Positions 9,930-20,335 of a stretch of DNA of 64,000 nucleotides are shown here, one piece after another. The notes under the pieces are model-generated. The model did not search any database, was not told the origin of the DNA, and saw nothing but the letters and a program-made list of their open reading frames with translations. This stretch comes from Opitutales bacterium (GTDB taxonomy: Bacteria > Verrucomicrobiota > Verrucomicrobiia > Opitutales > Intestinicryptomonadaceae): assembly GCA_015061945.1 (NCBI GenBank), contig SUVP01000007.1:1-64000 (forward strand), given 5' to 3'. Position 1 is the first letter of the stretch, and each line of letters begins with the position of its first letter. The translations under genes were made by a program, and so were the position numbers.

Positions 9930-11159
9930 ATGAAAAAAGTAATCATTAGCTTACTCGTTGCGGGTGCAGCTTTGGCAGCAAACGCACAGGATAAGGCTCT
10001 TCTTGAAACACTCGTAAAGAAGGGTATGCTCACTCAGCAAGAAGCTGCACAGATTGCAAAAGAATCTGTAGCAGTAACACCTGCAGCTAAAAGCACAAAG
10101 TCGATTAAGATTTTTGGTGGTGCTCAAGGTTGGTATAGCTGGAGCGATGCAAGCCTCAAGGCTGGCACAGGTTCAATCGATGGTCAATCAAGTGGTTTCA
10201 CACTTCGCTATGTAAAGCTCGGTGTTGAAGCTGACGTTGGTGGCGGTTGGACAGCAACTGTTGTTACAGACTTCGGTACAGAAGGTTCAAGCAAGAACTA
10301 CCTCGACAAAGTTGTAGCATCAAAGAAAATCGACTACGATTACCTCAATGGTACACTCCAACTCGGTCTCCGCAAGTCGAATATGGGTTACGAACAAAAT
10401 ATGTGCGACTTCTCACAACTCGCAATCGAACGTTCAGTAGCTACATACTTCTTCACACGCGACCAAAACAAAAACTTTGGTAGCCGTACAGTTGGCGTAT
10501 TCTGGGATGGCAATATCATCCAAGTTGAAGGCATGTACTACAACCTCGCAGTAACATCTGGTGTATCAGAAGGTGGCACAGATGACTTCATCACAAACGC
10601 ACAAGACAGTAGCTCACTCAGCTTCTGGGCAGGTATGGGCTATAAGAATGTTGCAGAAATCAAGGGCGAATCACTCGCATACGATTTCGGTCTCAACTTC
10701 GGTTATGCTCCACAAGGTGCAACATACAACCCAACACAAAAGGGTAGCGTATGGGGTATCAATCCTTATGCAACAGCTAACTGGCGTGGCTTTACTGTAA
10801 TCGCTGAATACTTCCTCCAACAAGTTGAAGACTATGCAACACGCAATGGTTGCGTACGCACACCAATGGGTGCTAACCTCACAGTTGCATACAAGATGGA
10901 CATCGGCGAATGGGGTGCAATCGAACCAGTTGTTCGTGGTTCATACGTTTCAACAAATGGTCTCGGTGCATCAGCATACTTCGACACAGCAATCGATTTC
11001 AACCAAGCAACAACACTCTATGTTGGTGCAAACTGGTACCCAACACAAGCAATCAAGACATCTCTTGGTTATGAATTTGGTTACTATGACCAAGGTTCAG
11101 ACGCTGTTAACCGTGTATACGGCAACACAGTTTGGGCACAAGTTCAAGTTCTCTTCTAA
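9930..11159 (+). CDS. Outer-membrane porin (phosphate-selective/OprO-P-like)
   Basis: Signal peptide MKKVIISLLVAGAALAANAQ; alternating beta-barrel pattern; C-terminal TVWAQVQVLF ending in Phe. Confidence 0.75.
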   Translation: MKKVIISLLVAGAALAANAQDKALLETLVKKGMLTQQEAAQIAKESVAVTPAAKSTKSIKIFGGAQGWYSWSDASLKAGTGSIDGQSSGFTLRYVKLGVEADVGGGWTATVVTDFGTEGSSKNYLDKVVASKKIDYDYLNGTLQLGLRKSNMGYEQNMCDFSQLAIERSVATYFFTRDQNKNFGSRTVGVFWDGNIIQVEGMYYNLAVTSGVSEGGTDDFITNAQDSSSLSFWAGMGYKNVAEIKGESLAYDFGLNFGYAPQGATYNPTQKGSVWGINPYATANWRGFTVIAEYFLQQVEDYATRNGCVRTPMGANLTVAYKMDIGEWGAIEPVVRGSYVSTNGLGASAYFDTAIDFNQATTLYVGANWYPTQAIKTSLGYEFGYYDQGSDAVNRVYGNTVWAQVQVLF

Positions 11160-11181
11160 TTTTAGAAGATTATCTTAAAAC

Positions 11182-11213
11182 AAAAAAACCGCAGAGCAAT
11201 CTGCGGTTTTTTT
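11182..11213 (+). terminator. Intrinsic terminator
   Basis: AAAAAAACCGCAG-agcaat-CTGCGGTTTTTTT, usable on both strands. Confidence 0.85.
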
Positions 11214-11242
11214 GTGTTTGTATAAAATCGGAAAACTAAAAC

Positions 11243-12811
11243 TTATTGGAATTTTTCGGGAAGCTCAATTCCATAATCTGCCATAAATTTTTTGAAATCG
11301 TCTTGTAATGGAGCACGGAATTTTAAACCATTAAATACCTTTGAAAAATCCATTTCAAATGCGTGCAAGGCTTGACGTTTCATAGGCAGAACTTTCGCCA
11401 TTTCATCGGTTATACCCTTTTCGATAAAGTCGAGATAAAGAGTCTCGTCATGACCATAAATTTTATCAGCAACAACACAGTGATTTATCCATTGTGCGTG
11501 AGCTCTAATTTGATGCTTTCGCCCAGTAATAATTTTAACTTCAGCAAGAGTATAATCGCCTTTTGATGAATATGCGACAGGCGTAAACATAGTAACGGCA
11601 GTTTTTGCAGAAAGCTTTTGGATAGCACAACAAGTTTTAATTGCCACGAGCGATTTTTTGTCATCCGCAAGTGGTTGCGACACCGTGTAAGACCCGACCA
11701 ATTTTCCCTCTAAAAGTGCCAGATACGTCTTGCCGACATCATTGTGAACCTCAAGGGCTTTCTGTGCCATACTCGCAGTCTTTTTATTTTTTGCGAGCAA
11801 AACAATACCACTTGTCTCTCGATCGAGACGACTGACCAAATGTAAAATATCCGCACCTAAATACTCACGTGCCGCACCAACAAGGCTCGAAAGTGGACCA
11901 TTTTTAGACGGATGGCAGACGAGCCAACCAGGTTTGTTCAACGCCAAAAAATTTTCGTCTTCATAAATTATCCACGACGGGAACTCATCCATATCGACGA
12001 GTCCAGCGACCTCTCCAAACTCCGAACCATGCGGAAGATTTTTTGCCAACGCACGCTTGTCTGCTTTATTTCCCGAAGTGATAGAGACCAACCCGAACGC
12101 CATTTTTTTTGTCGATACATTCTCAAAGCCAGCATCAACAAACATCTGCTCAACCTCCGAAGGACTCGGATATTCGAGCGTTGTCTTTGCTAAATATTCG
12201 TAGTCGGCACGAACGCCACCACAAACTGACGCAATAGTTGGCACAATTTTGCCCATAAAAATTTTTTGAGCAAAACGAAAAAAACCTTCTGCACGAGAAA
12301 CCTCCAAGATACAAAGGCGACCATTTGTTTTCAACACTCGTGCAATTTCTTTTAAACACTTTTGTCTGTTGCGAAAATTTCTAAACCCAAAAGAGATTGT
12401 CGCACCGTCGAACAGTCCATTTTTAAAGGGCAAATGCTCGCAATCAGCTTCTTTGAACTCCGCCCTGTTGGGATATTTTTTTGCAAACTTTGCTTCGGCA
12501 ATTTCGAGCATAGGCACACAAAAATCGGAACAAACAATTTTCGCATTTGGATTTTGTTTTGCAATTTCAATAGCAACATCGCCACTTCCGCAAGCGATAT
12601 CAATCACACGGACATCGCCATTTGACAATTCAAGCAAACGCACCAAACGCTTACGCCAGACAATATCGAGACCAAAAGTCATCGCTCGATTTATAAAATC
12701 GTAAAATGGTGCGACACGTGAAAACATCTGCTTTACCGACGATGCTTCACGAACTTTTGAATCAGCTGGACACTTAATTTTTTCCGACATTCCCGTTTTA
12801 TTTTCTATCAA
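11243..12811 (-). CDS. Fused UbiE/MenG-type methyltransferase plus RluA-family pseudouridine synthase
   Basis: N-term: [42 protein letters not shown]-term: [43 protein letters not shown]; one uninterrupted 522-aa ORF. Confidence 0.85.
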   Translation of the reverse strand: MIENKTGMSEKIKCPADSKVREASSVKQMFSRVAPFYDFINRAMTFGLDIVWRKRLVRLLELSNGDVRVIDIACGSGDVAIEIAKQNPNAKIVCSDFCVPMLEIAEAKFAKKYPNRAEFKEADCEHLPFKNGLFDGATISFGFRNFRNRQKCLKEIARVLKTNGRLCILEVSRAEGFFRFAQKIFMGKIVPTIASVCGGVRADYEYLAKTTLEYPSPSEVEQMFVDAGFENVSTKKMAFGLVSITSGNKADKRALAKNLPHGSEFGEVAGLVDMDEFPSWIIYEDENFLALNKPGWLVCHPSKNGPLSSLVGAAREYLGADILHLVSRLDRETSGIVLLAKNKKTASMAQKALEVHNDVGKTYLALLEGKLVGSYTVSQPLADDKKSLVAIKTCCAIQKLSAKTAVTMFTPVAYSSKGDYTLAEVKIITGRKHQIRAHAQWINHCVVADKIYGHDETLYLDFIEKGITDEMAKVLPMKRQALHAFEMDFSKVFNGLKFRAPLQDDFKKFMADYGIELPEKFQ

Positions 12812-14402
12812 AAGATTTCACAACTTTATCTGAAAGCCACTTGTCAGAATCGGCGATGCAATCGGCTGAAATTTCAAAAGTTTTTTCGCCCGAATTTCTG
12901 GAAACAATCGCCAATCCATGCTCGTAATCCTTGAATAATTCGGAGCAAACCGACACTGCCGATTTATCGGCTTCCACTGCCTTTGCGATTATCGCACGCC
13001 TTGCAGACAAATCGAAGACGAGCTTAAAGCCTGTATTTTTTTCGTAATCAGACGCAAACTTTGATATATCTGCCGACATCACTTCATTCATCAAATCGCC
13101 ATTTTCAACGAGTAGATTTTTCAACGATTCTTTTGGATTTTCGACAGTATTTGTATCGAGCTCAAAATGCGTTATCCCCGAGGACGGCAACTCAAATTTG
13201 TAATCTCGTAAAGTGCGTTCCAAAACGGTCATCAGCCCACGAGCCCCTGTTTTTTCTTGGTATGCGAGCTTTGAGACAGCTTCAACGGCTTCAGGAGTAA
13301 TAGTAAAATCAATACCATAACCCGCAAAATCTTCTTTGTATTGACGCAAAATCGAGCCTTCAGAAGACACCAAAATTTCGGCAATATCGCGTGGTTTGAG
13401 AGACTCGCACGCAACACGAACAGGCAATCTACCCACAAATTCTGCTTCAAAACCATACTTAATAAAATCGCTTGTTTCGGCAAATTTCAAGTAATCAGAA
13501 TTGTCTGAATCCTTTGAAAAATCGACATCTACATCAAAACCAATTGTCCCTTTATTCAGACGTTTTGCGATATTTTCGCCGAGCTTGTCAAACGCTCCAC
13601 TGACGATAAATAGAATATGACGAGTGCTAATTGTTCGCTTTGGTTTTTTTCCACCACGAGCACTCATCGCCATTTGCATTTGCCCCATCATATCTTGTGG
13701 GCTTACCACATTCACGTTTGAATCTTCCATCAATTTGAGAAGATTTATTTGAACACCACGCCCCGAAACATCCTTACCACCGACTTCCGAACGCCCTGCG
13801 ATTTTGTCGATTTCGTCGATATAGACAATACCGTATTGTGCTACATCAACGTTGCCATTTGCAGTTTTCACTAAATCACGAACGAGGTCTTCGACATCTG
13901 CACCCACATATCCTGTTTCGGAAAATTTTGTCGCATCAGCCTTGACAAACGGGACACCGATAAGCTTTGCGATTGTTCGCATCAAATAAGTTTTGCCGAC
14001 CCCAGTTGGACCCAAAATCAGAATGTTCTGCTTTGCATACTCTAAATCTTTTGCTTCGGGATTTTCCAAACATCTGCGGACGTGATTGTAGTGGTCGCAA
14101 ATTGCAACCGACAAAACTTTTTTAGCTTCGTCTTGTTTGATAACAAAGCGATTGAGATAATCTCGAATCTCACGTGGTTTCATCGAAAACTCACGGATAC
14201 GTTTCAGCACTTCATCAGAATCGTCCTGCACTTCTTGCGATTCTTCTTGTTGCGGTTCGTGCATTGCACCAAACGGAGGCGGGACAAAATCGACATGCAC
14301 AGGCTTGCCACCGAAAAGCCCCTCGAGTTGTTTTTTCAACTCATCGAGCGGATTTTCATTTTGTTTGTTATCGTCGTTATCGTGCGTTTTATCTTTATCC
14401 AT
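12798..14402 (-). CDS. ClpX-like AAA+ unfoldase lacking the N-terminal zinc-binding domain
   Basis: [47 protein letters not shown] loop, EFVGRLPV; no N-terminal Cys4 domain. Confidence 0.85.
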   Translation of the reverse strand: MDKDKTHDNDDNKQNENPLDELKKQLEGLFGGKPVHVDFVPPPFGAMHEPQQEESQEVQDDSDEVLKRIREFSMKPREIRDYLNRFVIKQDEAKKVLSVAICDHYNHVRRCLENPEAKDLEYAKQNILILGPTGVGKTYLMRTIAKLIGVPFVKADATKFSETGYVGADVEDLVRDLVKTANGNVDVAQYGIVYIDEIDKIAGRSEVGGKDVSGRGVQINLLKLMEDSNVNVVSPQDMMGQMQMAMSARGGKKPKRTISTRHILFIVSGAFDKLGENIAKRLNKGTIGFDVDVDFSKDSDNSDYLKFAETSDFIKYGFEAEFVGRLPVRVACESLKPRDIAEILVSSEGSILRQYKEDFAGYGIDFTITPEAVEAVSKLAYQEKTGARGLMTVLERTLRDYKFELPSSGITHFELDTNTVENPKESLKNLLVENGDLMNEVMSADISKFASDYEKNTGFKLVFDLSARRAIIAKAVEADKSAVSVCSELFKDYEHGLAIVSRNSGEKTFEISADCIADSDKWLSDKVVKSFDRK

Positions 14403-14458
14403 CGAAAATACTTTCTAAATCTACAAATTAAGATTCGGCAAAAAACGCAAATACATCG

Positions 14459-15484
14459 TTAAAATTTTGTCGTCTTTTCGATAATCAATTTTGCGAGCGA
14501 ACGGAAAATTTCACGAGATGCTTCCGACGGCTCATCGGTATGCAAAGTCTTATCGAGTGGAATGCGTGCAACAACATCAGTATTGAGTAGAGACGCCGCA
14601 CCGTCTGCAAAACCTTCGCCAAAGATATATTCTTTTGTTCCGTCTGGCATCTGGAAATACGCCATATTTTCGACTAATCCGAAAATTTCTACATTGCTTT
14701 TTTGGAAAACCATTGCACCACGTGCTGCCGTTGTCGCCGCAAGATTATTTGCCGTTGTAACAATCAACGCACCGTCGAGTGGGATGAGTTGCACAACGCT
14801 CAAGACTGCGTCGCCTGTCCCTGGTGGAAGGTCGATAACCATTGCGTCAAGCTCGCCCCAAACCATATCTTCGGCAAATTGTTTAATTGCACTTGTCACC
14901 ATTGGACCTCTCCAAAGCAACGGCTGTTCGTCATCGACGAGCATACCCATCGACATCACTTTTATTCCGTTCATTTCTGGCGGAACAATTTTTTCATCAG
15001 GCGTTACAGTTGGGAAAACTTTTTTACCAAAAAGAATCGATGCACTTGGACCGTGAATATCGCAATCCATAAGTCCAACTTTTGCCTCTCCGTCTTTCGA
15101 GAAAATTTCTGCAAACGCCCTTGCGAGATTCACAGCAATCGTACTCTTACCTACACCGCCCTTGCCCGACGATACTGCGACTTTTATCTTGACGCCTGCA
15201 AGCGTTTCTTTTTTGGGTGTCGGAGCCGATGGAATAGTTTTGTTTGGATCTTCTGCGAGCAACCCGATATTAAATTCGCCATCAGGAAAAGTCTTTTTCA
15301 GAACTTCAGCCGACTCACGAGAAATTTGTTCAGCGAGCTTTTCATTTCCACCTGTGAAAATGCGGATTTCAGCCTTGTTGCCTTCAACCTTAACATATTT
15401 CACCATTCCAAAAGACACAATATCTTTTGAATATGGCGGATATTTTACGTTTCTTAATGCGTTTAAAATTTCTTCTTTTGTCAT
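14459..15484 (-). CDS. mrp: Mrp/NBP35 (ApbC) Fe-S carrier P-loop ATPase with N-terminal MIP18 domain
   Basis: VAVSSGKGGVGKSTIAVNLA; MVIDLPPGTGDAVLS; MGMLVDDEQPLLWRGPMV. Confidence 0.92.
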   Translation of the reverse strand: MTKEEILNALRNVKYPPYSKDIVSFGMVKYVKVEGNKAEIRIFTGGNEKLAEQISRESAEVLKKTFPDGEFNIGLLAEDPNKTIPSAPTPKKETLAGVKIKVAVSSGKGGVGKSTIAVNLARAFAEIFSKDGEAKVGLMDCDIHGPSASILFGKKVFPTVTPDEKIVPPEMNGIKVMSMGMLVDDEQPLLWRGPMVTSAIKQFAEDMVWGELDAMVIDLPPGTGDAVLSVVQLIPLDGALIVTTANNLAATTAARGAMVFQKSNVEIFGLVENMAYFQMPDGTKEYIFGEGFADGAASLLNTDVVARIPLDKTLHTDEPSEASREIFRSLAKLIIEKTTKF

Positions 15485-15490
15485 AATTTT

Positions 15491-16093
15491 TTATTTTGAA
15501 AGTGCAAATTTTACGAGCGATTCTGTCGATGCGTCGTCGCCCAATTTTTGTACTGCCGTGCGAACATATTTGTCAGCATCGGCAAGTTTTAAACCGAGTG
15601 CAACAAGTGCCGAAATAGCGTCGGCAACATTTGTGTTTATCGATTCTCCAACGTTAGACATTGCAACCGCACTCGATGTTCCCGTTGAACCTGTCAGCGT
15701 GCCTTTTAATTCGAGAACTAATCGTTCAGCCGTTTTTTTGCCGATTCCTGGACACTTTGAAAGCGTCGCAACATCGCCCATTGCGATTGAATCGCGTAAA
15801 GTTGCAACCGACATTCTGCTCATCATATTAAGTGCAGTTTTCGGACCAATCCCCGAAACTTTTTCGATAATCGTCTTGAAAAAATCTCTATCCGATTTTG
15901 TTGCAAACCCGTAAAGAGATTGGGAGTCTTCGCGATAAACTGCTTCGGTATAAAGCATAACTTCTTCACCCAATTTTGGCAAACGTTCTGCCGTTGTAAG
16001 CGGAATATTCACTTCATAAAAAAGTCCCCCTGCTTCAACTACTGCCGAAAAAAGCGTTGAAGATTCGAGCCTACCTTTGATTGCAACTATCAT
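15491..16093 (-). CDS. ruvA: Holliday junction branch migration protein RuvA
   Basis: MIVAIKGRLESS; helix-hairpin-helix VSGIGPKTALNMMS and CPGIGKKTAERLVLELK. Confidence 0.93.
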   Translation of the reverse strand: MIVAIKGRLESSTLFSAVVEAGGLFYEVNIPLTTAERLPKLGEEVMLYTEAVYREDSQSLYGFATKSDRDFFKTIIEKVSGIGPKTALNMMSRMSVATLRDSIAMGDVATLSKCPGIGKKTAERLVLELKGTLTGSTGTSSAVAMSNVGESINTNVADAISALVALGLKLADADKYVRTAVQKLGDDASTESLVKFALSK

Positions 16094-16146
16094 TGAATTG
16101 TCCCCTACCTTAATGAGAATTTTGATATTGTCTTATTTGTAAAAAA

Positions 16147-16181
16147 CCGACCTCGTCAATTTTGCGTTGACGAAAAGTCGG
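16147..16181. terminator. Hairpin between ruvA and dapB
   Basis: CCGAC-ct-CGTCAA-ttttgcg-TTGACG-aaaa-GTCGG. Confidence 0.45.
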
Positions 16182-16212
16182 ATTGTAAAATTCAAATAGT
16201 TTGAAAAAAATT

Positions 16213-16941
16213 CTATTTAAAATTCAGCACGTCTTCCATTCCGTAAAGACCTGCTGGCTTGTCGCCGACCCACATCGCCGCACGGACAGCACCAGTTGCG
16301 AAAACTTTTCTATCCGATGCTTTGTGGACAAGCTCCACACGTTCGCCGTCTGTTGCGAACATCACAGTGTGGTCGCCAACAACGCTTCCGCCACGCAACG
16401 CATGTACGCCAATTTCGCCCTTCGGACGTTCTCCGACAAGACCTTTGCGACCATAACAAACCGATTCCTCGCCGACTTTGCGTTCTTCGCAAACAATAGC
16501 CTTGAGCTTTTCAGCCGTACCGCTTGGTGCGTCTTTCTTAAGTCTGTGGTGCATTTCCACGATTTCCACATCGTAAGAATCGTTGAGAATTCTCGAGGCG
16601 ATGCGTGTCAAATAATTCAAAAGATTTACACCAACAGAATAATTGCCTGCCCAAACAATCGGGATTTTCTTTGTGCATTCGAGAATCTCTGCACGTTGTT
16701 CCGGCGTATGACCTGTTGTACCGATAATCAAAGGCTTTCCGTTTTCGGCACAAAGTTTAGCCAAAGGTGGAGTTACATCACGAAAAGAAAAGTCGATAAC
16801 TACGTCGCAATCTTTGATAAAATCTTCTGGCTTATCGCCGATATCGCAACCGACAAATTCGGCACCTACATTTTCGCAAGCACTTGCAATTGCTTGCCCC
16901 ATTCTGCCTTTAAAGCCGTTGATAAGAACTTTGAATGCCAT
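16213..16941 (-). CDS. dapB: 4-hydroxy-tetrahydrodipicolinate reductase
   Basis: INGFKGRMGQAI, VVIDFSF, EMHHRLKKDAPSGTA, GRKGLVGERPKGEIGVHALRGGSVVGDHTV. Confidence 0.95.
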   Translation of the reverse strand: MAFKVLINGFKGRMGQAIASACENVGAEFVGCDIGDKPEDFIKDCDVVIDFSFRDVTPPLAKLCAENGKPLIIGTTGHTPEQRAEILECTKKIPIVWAGNYSVGVNLLNYLTRIASRILNDSYDVEIVEMHHRLKKDAPSGTAEKLKAIVCEERKVGEESVCYGRKGLVGERPKGEIGVHALRGGSVVGDHTVMFATDGERVELVHKASDRKVFATGAVRAAMWVGDKPAGLYGMEDVLNFK

Positions 16942-16943
16942 AA

Positions 16944-17864
16944 TTAGACCCCTGCCTTTCTCATTTCTTCCTTGAGATAATCGAGGTGTTCAGCGGTCAT
17001 TTGGCACAATGGCAAGCGTACATAAGGGCTTGAAATCATACCCTTAAGGAACATTACATTCTTTGCTGGAACTGGATTTGGTTCAACAAACAATGCTTTA
17101 AAGAATCCAGCCAAAGAGTCTGAAATAGCTTGTGCTTTTTCAACTTCGCCAGCAAGCATAAGGTCGACCAATTCAACCATACGTTCTGGAATGATATTTG
17201 AAGCCACGCTGATAACGCCCTTTGCACCGACTTTCATAAAATCAACCGTCAAGCCGTCATCGCCACTTAGGATACAAATTTTATCGCCAGCTTTATTGTG
17301 CAAGTCCACAACTTTTTCAGCTTTGCCACCAGCTTCTTTCATAACGCAAACGTGCGGGAATTTTTCACGCAAACGCACAGCAACGTCGTTAGAAATTTCG
17401 ATTCCGCAACGACCTGGAATTGAGTACAAGAAAATCGGTTTAGTTGTGCATTTTGCAATTTCCGACATATGCAAGAACACGCCTTCTTGTGATGGCTTGT
17501 TGTAATAAGGTGCAACAATCAAGAAACCGTCAGCACCAGCTTCATCGGCTTCTCGAGTCAAATGCACGGCTTCGCGAGTACAATTTGCACCAGTGCCTGC
17601 AATGACAGGAACTCTACCTTTTGCGTATTCGATTACTTTCTTAATAACAACTATGTGTTCGACAGGGTCAAGAGTCGGCGACTCCCCTGTTGTTCCGACG
17701 GCGATAAGACCTTTTACGCCACCTTTAATTTGTGCTTCTACGAGCTTTTCGAGTGCATCGTAATCAACACCGACTTCAGTCATCGGTGTAATTAAAGCTG
17801 TCCATACTCCTGAAAAATTTTCCATAGCGATTAATTCAATCAAAACCGACTTTTCTTGCAACAC
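16944..17864 (-). CDS. dapA: 4-hydroxy-tetrahydrodipicolinate synthase; likely true start MENFSGVW at 17825
   Basis: GTTGESPTLDPVEH, YYNKPSQEG, LYSIPGRCG, CVMKEAGG. Confidence 0.93.
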   Translation of the reverse strand: MLQEKSVLIELIAMENFSGVWTALITPMTEVGVDYDALEKLVEAQIKGGVKGLIAVGTTGESPTLDPVEHIVVIKKVIEYAKGRVPVIAGTGANCTREAVHLTREADEAGADGFLIVAPYYNKPSQEGVFLHMSEIAKCTTKPIFLYSIPGRCGIEISNDVAVRLREKFPHVCVMKEAGGKAEKVVDLHNKAGDKICILSGDDGLTVDFMKVGAKGVISVASNIIPERMVELVDLMLAGEVEKAQAISDSLAGFFKALFVEPNPVPAKNVMFLKGMISSPYVRLPLCQMTAEHLDYLKEEMRKAGV

Positions 17865-17878
17865 TTTTTTTCACAAGT

Positions 17879-17907
17879 AAGCCGATATTTACAACAAATA
17901 TCGGCTT
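17879..17907. promoter_or_regulatory. Perfect 12-bp inverted repeat in the rpsU-dapA intergenic region
   Basis: AAGCCGATATTT-acaac-AAATATCGGCTT, no adjacent T-tract. Confidence 0.6.
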
Positions 17908-17917
17908 AAACAAAAAC

Positions 17918-17944
17918 AAAAAAACCCGCTTATGCGGGTTTTTT
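17918..17944 (-). terminator. Intrinsic terminator after rpsU
   Basis: AAAAAAACCCGC-ttat-GCGGGTTTTTT. Confidence 0.85.
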
Positions 17945-17947
17945 GTT

Positions 17948-18148
17948 TTAGCGATTTTCGTAACGTTGGCGGAGCATATTATTGAATGCTGCAACCTTAT
18001 TCTTGCGACGTTTGATTTCGCTTGGTTTTTCAAAATAGCGTTTTTGGCGAACATCACGGATTACACCTTCGCGATCAAGCTTCTTCTTGAGTCTGCGGAG
18101 AGCCTTTTCCATTGCTTCACCTTTGCGTAATTTAACTTCTACTGGCAT
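17948..18148 (-). CDS. rpsU: 30S ribosomal protein S21
   Basis: [49 protein letters not shown]. Confidence 0.95.
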   Translation of the reverse strand: MPVEVKLRKGEAMEKALRRLKKKLDREGVIRDVRQKRYFEKPSEIKRRKNKVAAFNNMLRQRYENR

Positions 18149-18238
18149 TTCAATTCACCTCCTTCTTAGTATGACCTTTTTACGAAAGATCTAAAACAAT
18201 TAATGTTTGCCACTTCATTGCGACAAACATCAAATTCG

Positions 18239-18311
<73 letters not shown>

Positions 18312-18453
18312 AAAAATCAATAAGCTAAGCATCGTGCATTTTTCTAATCGCAATGCAAGAAAAAAATTCAATTTTTTTTATTTTCTTAAAAATCCTTGTG
18401 TTTTCGATGTTTAAAATTGACTGTTTTACGCACAAGTAGAATACTCTACAAAT

Positions 18454-19395
18454 ATGAAACATCTTATCACTTCAATACTGACGATTGCATTCGCAACAAT
18501 TACAACTACACTTTTCGCCGACGAAACAAAAAAAGAAAATGTGTATATGATATGGCCTTCTGGCAAAATGCCTGGAACATCAGCACCAGAATATAAACTA
18601 AACGAACGCAAAATGGTGTCGGCAATTAAGACTCCAACACTCGAACTTTTCCTCGTTAAATCGGATGTCCCCACGCCATTTGTCATCGTTTTCCCAGGCG
18701 GTGGGTACAATATTTTAGCACATGACCACGAAGGCGTACAAATTGCAGAATGGCTCAACTCGATTGGAGTTTCGGCTGGAATTTTGCGATACCGCGTTCC
18801 ACAAAATCCCGAAGGTGCGTTGCAAGATGCACAACGTGCGATAAAAGTCGTCCGCCAAAATGCAGACAAAGTTTATTGGAACATAGACCCACAAAAAATC
18901 GGCGTTATCGGCTTTTCAGCTGGAGCAAACCTCTGTGCCAGACTTTCCACTAACTACAAAAAATTGGCTTACGATAGAATCGATAATATTGATGTAACAA
19001 GGTCTAATTCTGCTCGTCCAGATTTCACAATGCTTATCTATCCAGCATACTGCGACGAACAAGGCAATGAAAGACGTTGGAATAAAACTAAAGTTGATTT
19101 CAAAGCCGACTACAACAAGCTCTACAAAATTGCAAAAAATCTGCCAATCGACAAAAAGACTCCACCTGTCTTCATCGCACAATCGCTCGACGATAAAAAT
19201 TACATCAATGCGGGTATTGCATATTTCTTAGAAGCCAAACGCGTTGGCGTTCCTGCGAACTTGCACATCTTTGAAAAAGGTGGACACGGATATGGTCTTG
19301 CCGACGGCAGATACTCGGGAAAAGGCATCCAATCGGCTTGGACAAAACTCGCTGAAGACTGGTTAAAATCAAAAGGCTTTGCTCCATCAAAATAA
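18454..19395 (+). CDS. Secreted alpha/beta-hydrolase (BD-FAE/acetyl-xylan esterase-like)
   Basis: Signal peptide; IVFPGGGYNIL, GFSAGANLCAR nucleophile elbow, GGHGYGL His. Confidence 0.8.
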   Translation: MKHLITSILTIAFATITTTLFADETKKENVYMIWPSGKMPGTSAPEYKLNERKMVSAIKTPTLELFLVKSDVPTPFVIVFPGGGYNILAHDHEGVQIAEWLNSIGVSAGILRYRVPQNPEGALQDAQRAIKVVRQNADKVYWNIDPQKIGVIGFSAGANLCARLSTNYKKLAYDRIDNIDVTRSNSARPDFTMLIYPAYCDEQGNERRWNKTKVDFKADYNKLYKIAKNLPIDKKTPPVFIAQSLDDKNYINAGIAYFLEAKRVGVPANLHIFEKGGHGYGLADGRYSGKGIQSAWTKLAEDWLKSKGFAPSK

Positions 19396-19400
19396 AATTT

Positions 19401-20333
19401 ATGAAAAGAAATTCCATAATAACTTTAATTTTGACACTCGCATTTGCCCCGATTTTCGCTGGACAAACAGACAATATGCAAGTTATCGAAGGTGCGTTTC
19501 CAGTCAAAAAATACGATAAATCGCAATGCGAAATTATTTACATTTGGGACGGTGTGAAGATGGCTGGAAAAATCACCGAACCATCTAAGCTTGCAAAGAA
19601 AAAAAATCTCCCGTGTGTTTCTGTAAAAAAACCATCGATTGAATTGCACTTGCTTAAATCTGATAAGCCGATGCCAATCGTCCTAATTTGCCCAGGAGGT
19701 GCATATAACTGGCTTTCGATAAACCACGAAGGCAAAAAAATTGTAGACTTTTTTAAGTCGCACAACATATCATCGGCAATATTGCGATATCGTGTGCCGA
19801 ATAATATGGACGGTGCACTAATGGACGCTCAACGTGCAATTCGCATACTTCGTGCTAACGCAAAAAAATGGAATCTCGACCCAGATAAAATCTGTATTAT
19901 GGGCTTTTCCGCTGGTGCGAGTTTGTCGGCGAGAACTTCCACAAACTTTGCGACAAATTCGTACGAGCCATTGGACGATACCGACAAACTCTCGTCTCGC
20001 CCAAATTTAACATGTCTGATTTATCCAGCATATTGCTCGCAACCTGAAAAAGATAGACGCATAAAAAATACAAAACTCGCAAAAGAAGGAGTCGATTATA
20101 ATACCCGATACAAAATTGCCGATTGGAATATCGTATCAAAAGAAACTCCACCTGCATTCATCACGCAAACACAATTCGACCCGTATGTCGATGCGTCGTT
20201 GGCATATTATCTTGCACTCAAAGACGCTGGTGTTCCAGCCGAACTGCATATGCTCCCCAAAGGTGCACACGGACATCAAAACCCAAAAGTTTTTGAAATG
20301 CTCATACACTGGCTAAAATCGCACAAATTTTAA
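19401..20333 (+). CDS. Secreted alpha/beta-hydrolase, tandem paralog of the 18454 gene
   Basis: LICPGGAYNWL, GFSAGASLSAR, GAHGHQ. Confidence 0.8.
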   Translation: MKRNSIITLILTLAFAPIFAGQTDNMQVIEGAFPVKKYDKSQCEIIYIWDGVKMAGKITEPSKLAKKKNLPCVSVKKPSIELHLLKSDKPMPIVLICPGGAYNWLSINHEGKKIVDFFKSHNISSAILRYRVPNNMDGALMDAQRAIRILRANAKKWNLDPDKICIMGFSAGASLSARTSTNFATNSYEPLDDTDKLSSRPNLTCLIYPAYCSQPEKDRRIKNTKLAKEGVDYNTRYKIADWNIVSKETPPAFITQTQFDPYVDASLAYYLALKDAGVPAELHMLPKGAHGHQNPKVFEMLIHWLKSHKF

Positions 20334-20335
20334 TT

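Noticed and set aside
14702-16947. Long plus-strand ORFs (242-250 aa) opposite mrp, ruvA and dapB
   Set aside because: Antisense shadows of well-supported genes; low-complexity Cys/His/Phe-rich translations without domain motifs.
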